A stretch of 64,000 nucleotides of DNA from Edaphochlamys debaryana. Lineage: Eukaryota; Chlorophyta; Chlorophyceae; Chlamydomonadales. Location of the stretch: the NCBI GenBank assembly GCA_016858145.1, contig JAEHOE010000184.1:62001-126000 (forward strand), read 5' to 3'. The translations under genes were made by a program, and so were the position numbers. Positions 57,501 through 64,000 of this stretch are shown here, piece after piece (position 1 is the first letter of the stretch; each line of letters starts with the position of its first letter). Below the pieces are notes generated by a model. That model made no database searches. It saw only the letters and a program-made list of their open reading frames with translations, and was not told the DNA's origin.

Positions 57501-57583
57501 CTGGTCTGCCTGTGCTAAAGCCCCCGCTGCTCCTGCATCCGCTCCTGCATCCCTGCATTCCCAGCCGTCTGGCGGTTCCCTGG
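54508..57583. other. Intergenic region, no supported gene
   Basis: About 3 kb of lower-complexity and lower-GC sequence. Open frames exist (for example 55285-55650, +), but their composition and codon use do not match the genes here. A (CA)n run lies at 56436-56453. A 10-bp inverted pair GGTCTTCCAA / TTGGAAGACC (56593-56602 and 56624-56633) could form a stem-loop. A minus-strand TGTAA (plus TTACA, 57114-57118) may end the gene at 57584. Confidence 0.4.
56436..56453 (+). repeat. (CA)n microsatellite
   Basis: About nine CA units in a row. Confidence 0.8.
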
Positions 57584-59979
57584 CTACGCGCGCGGCGGCG
57601 CCGAGGCGAACCCCGACCAGTCCTCCTCAACGGCGGCGCCCGCTGCGCACGTGGCTGCGGGGGCGCCCTCTGTGAATGGCGCCCACTGCTTGACCGCCTC
57701 CTCCACCGGCTTGGCCTCTGTGGGAAGGGGGCGAAGGGCGAAGGTGGCAGGAAGGGGTGAGAGACGTGAGCTGCTGCGAGAGGCCGGTCCCTTGGCGGCG
57801 CGGAAGCGCTGAACTGACCTGCTGAGGGCATCCCACGTGTAAACAGACTTCACCCCCGCGTTAGGTTCGTTCCATCCGCGCTCGTGCGCTAGGGCTCAGC
57901 ACACTCAAGTTTAGCGACGCCGCGTCCCTCGCTCCCCTTTCATCCTCCCCCCCATACTCCTGCCCACGGCACAGACCACCCCGCCCAACCCTGCCCGTCC
58001 CGACCCCGCCGACCCTGCTGCCCACCTTCCGCGGCCTTGGCCTCGCCGCCGTCGAAGATGGACCCGTACCGGCAGCCGCCCGCCACGCCGAACTGCGGTG
58101 TGAAGCCGCCGCCCATGACCCGCTCGCCCTTGCGCACCGCCCCCGCCTCGTCCGCCGCCTTCTCGGCCTGCTGGTTCAGGATGCCGGCATCCATGCGGGC
58201 CCACCTGGGTTGGGGCGAAAGAGGGAGGGTGGGGTGTGGGCGTGGGGAGAGATGAAGGGCATGCGCCGTCGGGAGGAGGGACAGGGACTGGGGTGGGGAG
58301 CTGGTCAGGACGGGACAAGGGCATGGGGACCGCCCGACACGCGGTGCACGTCAAGGGGACGGGCTGAATGTCATCAAGGGCGTGAATTGGTTGAACTACT
58401 TGCCCCGCAAATACAGGATCCACAGTGCAACACCCACCAGCCCTTGTCATCGGGGCCCTTGAGGCCGGAGGGCGAGCCAACGCCGGGGGAGCCGGCGGCC
58501 GCCGCCTCCGCCGCAACCGACAAGACCGCGGCCGGGACAGCGACCGGCGCCGACGCCTCTGCCGCAGCCGCAGCGGGCGCTGCAGCCGCTGCTATGGAGC
58601 CCGCTGCAGGCGGTGCGGGGACGTCTGCCGCCTTCTCCTCGTCTGTGGCAAGGGAGCAGCCAACATGTCGGTATGGTGAGGAGGGGAAGAGCGCGTTGTC
58701 ACCGCGGCTGACTGGTCTTGTGCTGCCCGATCGACCCAAATCCCGCCGGCGGCGCCCAGGCTCACGAGCTGATGTTTCCTTCCTTATCTACCTCACCCCA
58801 TCGCTCAACCAACAAACCCTGCCCGAGTTCCCGAGCCCCAACACTTTGTACCCCTGCCCCTTTGGCCGTCTGTGTGCGCACCTGCCCACAGGTTCTGGCG
58901 CTGGCCCGTGATGGCGGTCTGAGGCACGAAAGCCACGGCCTTGGTCGCCTTGGTGTCATCGAGCGGGGGCTCGTTGGTGGCGGCGTGGTCCTGTGGTGCG
59001 GAGAGAGAGTGGTTCAGACGTGCTGGTGGTGGTCGCCGGGCCAAGCAAGGCTAGAATGTAGCAAGGTTAGAACCTGCACGGCTAAGGACTGAGGGGAATT
59101 CTCCCGTTGGAACGCGGGGCCGTCTTCAAAGCCTTCAGCAGCAGCTCGAGCTATGGCTACGGCTCCCTCGCCCCTAGTGCAGCACGCTGGGCTCACCATG
59201 TGGTGCCACCTGTAGTTCGCGGATGGAGGCAGGGGCGGGGATGGGGATGCGCAGGGGGGGTAGGCAGGGTCAGGCCAGGCTTTTATGTCAGTGCAAGTTA
59301 TGACAGGGACTTGCGTTCTGGCTTGCAGGGGGCAAGCCCGTGAGGTGGGTCGCTTGGCCCCAGCGTTCAGCGCTGTGACCCCAAGGGACACCGAGGACTT
59401 GGCGGGACATGGCGGGTTTTTGCACACAGCGGGTGACGAACCGTCCGGTGCCCTCACACCCACCAGCCTTCCGAGCCGATGGTGCCCTCCGCCGCTTGAG
59501 CGGGTCCGCGCAGCAGGCTGGTGGCCTTGGGCAGGCTGCCCGCTGGCGAGGCCGGGTCCATACTCCGGCGCATGCTGCCGCCCGAGCTGCCAGCGCGGTC
59601 GGGCATCGTGAGCCCGGGCCTGCGCGACACGGACGATTTGTAAGGTTTGGCAACGCCGGGTAATGCTGAGGAAGCCGCTGCAGCTGTGGCGTGCAACGGG
59701 GTGGCACCGCGGGTTCGCAAATGCGAGACATGCCCACCCGGTCTCACCGCGTCAAGGAGCCCGTGCGTTGCGTGGGTGAGCCCTCTGCATCAAACCAAGG
59801 AAGAAGGGGTAAGCACGGTCGCGGAAGCTACTGGCACAGCACCTCTTCCCCGACGCTGACGAGGCGCGGGACCCCGGACAAGTCCAGCCTCCTGCATCGC
59901 GCCCATAGTGCGGCGAGCTCAGTTGTGAAGACTTACTCTTGCCCGAGAGCAGGGCTTCCTCGTCCTTCCAGGACAGCAT
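57584..59979 (-). CDS. Unknown acidic Ala-rich protein with two GWW-MD motifs
   Basis: Seven minus-strand exons join in phase: 59937-59979, 59464-59665 (or from 59677), 59197-59209 (13-nt microexon), 58882-58990, 58438-58642, 58026-58204, 57584-57717 (TAG at 57586-57584). The product has 294 or 298 residues and starts MLSWKDEEALLSGK. Parts in order: a Ser/Arg-rich basic stretch (SSVSRRPGLTMPDRAGSSGG); EGWWHHMDHAATNEPPLDD; KAVAFVPQTAITGQRQNLWA; a long Ala-rich linker; DDKGWWARMDAGILNQQ; GGGFTPQFGVAGGCRYGSIF; and an acidic C-terminus ending FASAPPRA. Two introns split the second Trp of the GWW motif at the same phase (TG|G TGG), so the halves may come from an internal duplication. No family recognised. 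It is divergent from the ArsS-like gene, with about 0.9 kb between starts. Confidence 0.6.
59318..59346 (+). repeat. 29-bp dispersed repeat, also at 17920-17948
   Basis: CTGGCTTGCAG followed by GGGGCAAGCCCGTGAGGT here and by GAGGCAAGTCCGTGAGGT at 17920-17948; two mismatches. CTTGC and GCAAG within it can pair into a short hairpin. Here it lies in an intron of the minus-strand gene. Confidence 0.65.
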
Positions 59980-60895
59980 GGTTGCTGAATCGCAGAGACG
60001 GTTCGGGTATCGGGTACGCAGGTGTTGCTGCTGTGGGCACAGGTGCAAGCTTATGTAGTGTAAGTTGCTTCGCAGAGCTTTGTGGCGTGTCGGAGCGCTC
60101 GGCGGCCTTAAATAGCGAGTCGCCCATGCGTACAGCTTCCCAAAAGTGCCCCATGTCCACAGCGCCCCGGTAAGGGTCATACAAGCTGACAAGACCAACA
60201 TATGCTTTACCTTGGCAGTGGCCTGCAGCGCAGCGGAGGACGCCGGCATGCCACCTCCACATGCCGCCCGAGGGCGCACCAAGTAACCCCCTTGCGCAAC
60301 CTATGCCCAAGACACATCACTGAAGCTGGGGTGGAATTCGATGCTGGGCGCCCTGCAAGCGCCTGGGCCAACCACCTCAGGGTTTCTGCCCCGGTTTTCC
60401 GGTACTCACCTCCCTCGCGCTGGGGACCTCGGCGGACCCCGCAAACACCTCCTACTGACCTTCGCTGAAAGGTTATGCTGGTGCGAAAGCGCGCGCAACT
60501 GGCGACCGCTGCCGCGACTCGCGAGTCGGCCTGCGAGTCGGCGGGAATGCCATGTGCCTCCGCGCGGTGCACACCACACTTGCGTGCACCCGTAACCACT
60601 CACTTGCATCAGCAAACACGCCGCAACCATGCGTGGCACTCTAGGGCGTCCGGCCACGCTAGGCCATGGCCGGGTTGGTAGAGCGTGCTCAGCGTTGGCC
60701 GCATCAAGGCAAGTCGCTAGACTGATAAGTAATTGGCCAGAGAGGCCGCAGGGCAGCGGCTGTCACTCTGCACTGCGTGTGGACAAAGCAGCTTGGCGAA
60801 GCACCTCCGCACCATGCCAGCACTTTGAGCTTTCTTGGATCGCTCTAAGCGTCTTGACTGGGCTCGCCAGGGACGCAACGTGTAGCGCACACCAG
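59980..60895. other. Divergent promoter region
   Basis: Lies between the start of the minus-strand gene and the first plausible codon of the ArsS-like gene. Apart from the TATA-like string I see no defined element. Confidence 0.4.
60106..60116 (-). promoter_or_regulatory. TATA-like element GCTATTTAAGG (minus)
   Basis: About 130 bases before the ATG at 59979 of the minus-strand gene, in otherwise GC-rich DNA. Position and sequence fit a TATA box, but the region is also an open frame, so this is tentative. Confidence 0.35.
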
Positions 60896-63800
60896 ATGCT
60901 CCAATGCTCGGGCGTTCACCAAGCGTTTGCCTCCTCTTCAAGCGAAACACGCACAGCTACGGTCTTAGAACGCTCCCGCGGAGGCCATGGACGCCGGGAC
61001 CACGCCGACCTTCTCGCCATCCCATCCCCACCACCGTGGCCGCATCCCCCGCCCACACCCCCGCCCCGCCACCGCTCCCCTCCCCAACCCCCCAACTCCC
61101 CCCGCTTCCCCCGCACCAGGCCCCGCCGCGGCGCCCTGGCCGTTCGCGCCAGCGCCAGCGCCCCGCAGCGCTCCTCGCTCATCCCGGACACGCTGCAGGG
61201 CCTGGAGGAGGACGCCGAGTACAAGGAGTACCTTGCAGCCCTGGCGGCCTCGGGGCAGCAGGCGCAGACGCGCGAGGAGCGTCGCAAGCGGCAGCGGTCT
61301 CTGGACGCACTGGGGGCGCCGGACTTCATCGCCACGTGCAAGGTGAGGGGTGGGGGGCGGGGTCGGACTCGAGGGCTAGAAGGTTGGGGCGGGGAGAGGT
61401 GGCTGGATGCGCTTAGCCTGAGGCCGCCGCCCCCACCCACGACTCACGGGGTGGGAGGACGAGCCCCCTACCTGATCGACCACCATGCCCTCCTCGCCCA
61501 CCCACACCACACCCTGCCCCCTCCCCCCTCCCCCCTCCCCCCGCCCCCCCCCCTCCCCTCCCCCAGGCCAACGGCGTAGCTCCCCTGCGCCGCGACCCCG
61601 CCCGCATCCTGCAGCTCAACATCGGGCTCTACTGCAACCAGGCCTGCAGGTGTGTGGTGGTTGTGGGGGTGGGGGTGTGGTAGGGGGTGGGCGGGGAGGG
61701 GGCTCGGGGGTGCAGGTTGGCCTGCAGGTGTGTTTGAATGCTTGGGTTGATGCGCGATAACCAGGTGCCAGTGCGGTAGTAAGCGGCGAGCAAGGCGAAC
61801 CCGGAACCGCAAAACAAAGCAATCGTGTGCAGGCCTGCTGGTGTGTGTGTGGGGTGGGGGGTGGGGTGGGGTGGGGGGGGATAACGGTAGGGAGGGTGGC
61901 TGGGGGGGTGCAGGATGAGGGGTACCGGTAGATCACGGGCCGTGGGTCAGGCTTGGAGGGCCTCCGAACCGCGCCACCACCTCTCCACTTCCTCCCCACT
62001 CCTCACTCACTGCCCAGCCCCACCGACCACACCCCTCCCAACCCCTCCCAACTCGGTGCGCATCGGGCTCGCCGGCCGCCGCCTTATCGTTTCCCGCTCG
62101 AAAACATACCCCTCCCAACCCCCACCATCCCTCCCTCTTCCCCTCAAACCCCCCAGCCACTGCCACGTGGAGTCCTCCCCCTTGCGCAAGGCCGAGCAGG
62201 CCTCACGTGCCACCGTGGACCGCGTGCTGAGCCTGCTGCGGGCGGAGCGGGCCAAGCCGGGGGGCGGGGGGGTGGCCACGCTGGACATCACGGGGGGGGC
62301 GCCGGAGCTGAACGAGAACTTCAGGTGGGGGGGATGGGGGCGGGAGGAGTGAGGGGAAGAGGAGGGGGAGGGGGAGGGGAGGGCGGGGAGGGGGAGGGGC
62401 AAGGGAAGGGAGACATGGGGGCGGGGTAGGGGTAACTGCTGGACGGATTGGGAGGGTGGGAAAGGAGAGGGAGAGGCGCAGCCACAACTCACGTGCCGTT
62501 CGTGCCTCAGGGACTCGGGGCTGGGGTTGCGGAGCGCATGCCCCTGCCCCCACCGGCCCGTCCACCCAGCCATCTTAAGTCCCCGTCCCCCCTCCCCCCC
62601 CTGTCAGGTACCTGGTGGAGCAGGCCTCCCCCCTGGGGGTTGAGATCATCGACCGCTGCAATCTCACGGTGCTGCTGGAGCCGGGGCAGGAGGACACAGT
62701 GGCGTTCCTGGCCAAGCACAAGGCGAGCATGGGAAGGGGGAGGGGGCAGGGGTTGGAGGGGGGGTGGGGGAGGACGGGTAAGGCAGAGGGTAGATGGGGC
62801 TATAGGGGGAGTGCTGGTGGGGGCAGGAGGACACCGTGGCCTTCCTGGCAAAGCGCAAGGCGTGGGGGGGGGGGGAACAGGAGGGACAGGCGGCAACAAA
62901 TGGGAGGCGGGTGGGGAGCTTGTGCGATGACAGATAGTGTGACACTCCTCCTCAACCCCCCTCCTCAACCCCCCTCCTCCCTAAACCCCCCAGGTCCGCG
63001 TGCTGGCCTCCCTGCCCTGCTACTCGGAGGGCAACGTGGACGCCCAGCGCGGGCGGGGCGTGTTCGACCGCTCCATAGCGGCGCTCAAGGCGCTGAACGC
63101 GGCAGGGTACGGGGTGCCGGGCAGCGGCCTCACGCTGGACCTCATCTACAACCCGGGTGGGTGGAGAGTGGGGGAGGGGAGGGGGGCAAGAGTGCTTTTG
63201 GGGTGGGGCAGGGAGGCAGGCTCGGGGGGATGACGCAGCACACACGTTGCATTCATCGTTGCAAGGTCTCAAGACGAGCCCGTAGAGTCACCTCTCGCCT
63301 CCTATCACGCGCCCCCCACACGCCCCCACCCCTCGTCCTTGGCTGGTCCAGGCGGTGCGTTCCTGGCCCCCTCCCAGGCCAAGCTGGAGCCCGCCTACAG
63401 ATCCGAGCTGGGATCCGTGTACGGCATCTCGTTCTCCAGCCTCCTGGCGCTGAACAACATGCCGATCAAGCGCTTCGCGGACTGGCTGCTGCGGAACGGC
63501 AAGATGGAGGTGGGGCCTTGGGGAGATGAACGATGGGAGAGGGGGGTGATTTTGGAGGGCGTGGGGGGCTGGTCTGCGAGGTGGGTGCACGAGGTCGAAG
63601 TGTGCAGCGTTCGACGAGGGTCGTGAGCCAGGGGCTTGAGCCAGGGGCCAGGGGCAAAGAGGTTTGCTAGGCAGACGAAGGGGGAGCGATCCGCGAACGC
63701 AGCCTCTGGACCGTTGACACCCGCAACCTTGACCCCCGCCCTCCTATCCCCCCCTCCAACCCTCTTTACCCCCCCCTCCAACCCTCCGCCCCCCCTGCTC

Positions 63801-64000
63801 ACCCAGGAGTACATGGGTCTGCTGGTCAACGCCTTCAACCCCTCGGCGGGCGCAGCGCTCATGTGCAGGTAGGGGTGCGGTGCGGGTGGGGGGTACGGGC
63901 GAGGGGTACGGGGGTGGGGGCGCAGCTGGCCTCAGCACCGAGCCTCAGCACTGCCCTCCACTGCACACGCACCTTTAGACCACGCGCACGCTGGGGCACA
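60896..64000 (+). CDS. arsS: Radical-SAM arsenosugar biosynthesis protein, ArsS-like (3' end outside window)
   Basis: Exons: about 60896-61342 (start uncertain), 61567-61649, 62157-62324, 62608-62722, 62994-63156, 63352-63509, 63807-63868, and probably one beginning near 63979. The N-terminus is Pro/Arg/Ser-rich and ends ALAVRASASA, suggesting a chloroplast transit peptide. The core begins RILQLNIGLYCNQACSHCHVE, where CxxxCxxC is the iron-sulphur cluster motif of radical-SAM enzymes; its Ser codon is split by an intron. Then come LDITGGAPELNENFRYLVE, RCNLTVLLEPGQEDTVAFL, ASLPCYSEGNVDAQRG, LDLIYNPGGAFLAPSQAKLE and NAFNPSAGAALMCR, all in family order. ArsS joins a 5'-deoxyadenosyl group to dimethylarsenite, an early step to arsenosugars common in algae. 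The intron at 62723 needs a GC donor (AAG|gcgagc). The symbol is by family resemblance. Confidence 0.85.
62691..62868 (+). repeat. Echo of exon end in the ArsS-like gene
   Basis: The exon stretch CAGGAGGACACAGTGGCGTT through AAGCACAAG|gcgagc recurs at about 62825-62866 as CAGGAGGACACCGTGGCCTT through AAGCGCAAG|gcgtgg. The echo preserves the open frame and the GC donor context. Confidence 0.85.

Overview
The window looks like nuclear DNA of a chlamydomonadalean (volvocine) green alga. It is very GC-rich. Every recognisable gene is broken into many short exons by GC-rich introns with C/T-rich acceptors, and TGTAA-type poly(A) signals lie 0.4-0.7 kb past several stops. The encoded proteins include S/P-rich linkers between lectin domains and Ala/Gly-rich low-complexity tails, which are typical of this group. 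There are no operons, CRISPR arrays or bacterial-style genes. All gene models below were joined by hand from splice signals and reading phase, without transcript evidence.

Layout. (1) 274-3449 (+): 3' part of an unknown Ala-rich protein. (2) 7075-13986 (+): 15-exon gene fusing a signal-anchored TolB-like beta-propeller to an FkbM-type methyltransferase. (3) 16059-17144 (+): small SET-domain gene carrying an in-frame TAG. (4) 19355-32588 (+): 31-exon half-size ABC transporter of the HMT1/ABCB6 type. (5) 33274-35790: nearly perfect 1.1 kb inverted repeat with a 290 bp spacer; each arm carries a copy of an unknown multi-pass membrane protein exon, pointing outwards. (6) 35999-46923 (+): direct second copy of ABC exons 6-31, without the exons for the N-terminal membrane domain. 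(7) 48897-54507 (+): type I membrane protein with two C-type lectin-like domains. (8) 57584-59979 (-): unknown acidic/Ala-rich protein. (9) 60896-64000 (+): radical-SAM ArsS-like arsenosugar enzyme, cut by the window end. The last two are divergently transcribed.

The main story is structural. The two ABC copies carry different single-base lesions: a frameshift at the Q-loop in copy 1, and a frameshift plus loss of the first five exons in copy 2. A fold-back palindrome sits between them. Throughout the window the end of an exon together with its splice donor (more rarely an acceptor plus exon start) is repeated once or several times as degenerate 'echoes' inside the adjoining intron. This occurs in at least four genes and more than ten introns. 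Several introns also need a GC donor to keep the conserved protein in frame. Together these suggest frequent short tandem duplication across exon/intron borders, which could supply decoy or alternative splice sites.

Confidence is high for the ABC transporters, the FkbM fusion, the lectin receptor-like protein and ArsS. It is moderate for the SET gene and the (-) gene at 57.6-60.0 kb, and low for the functions of the remaining proteins.
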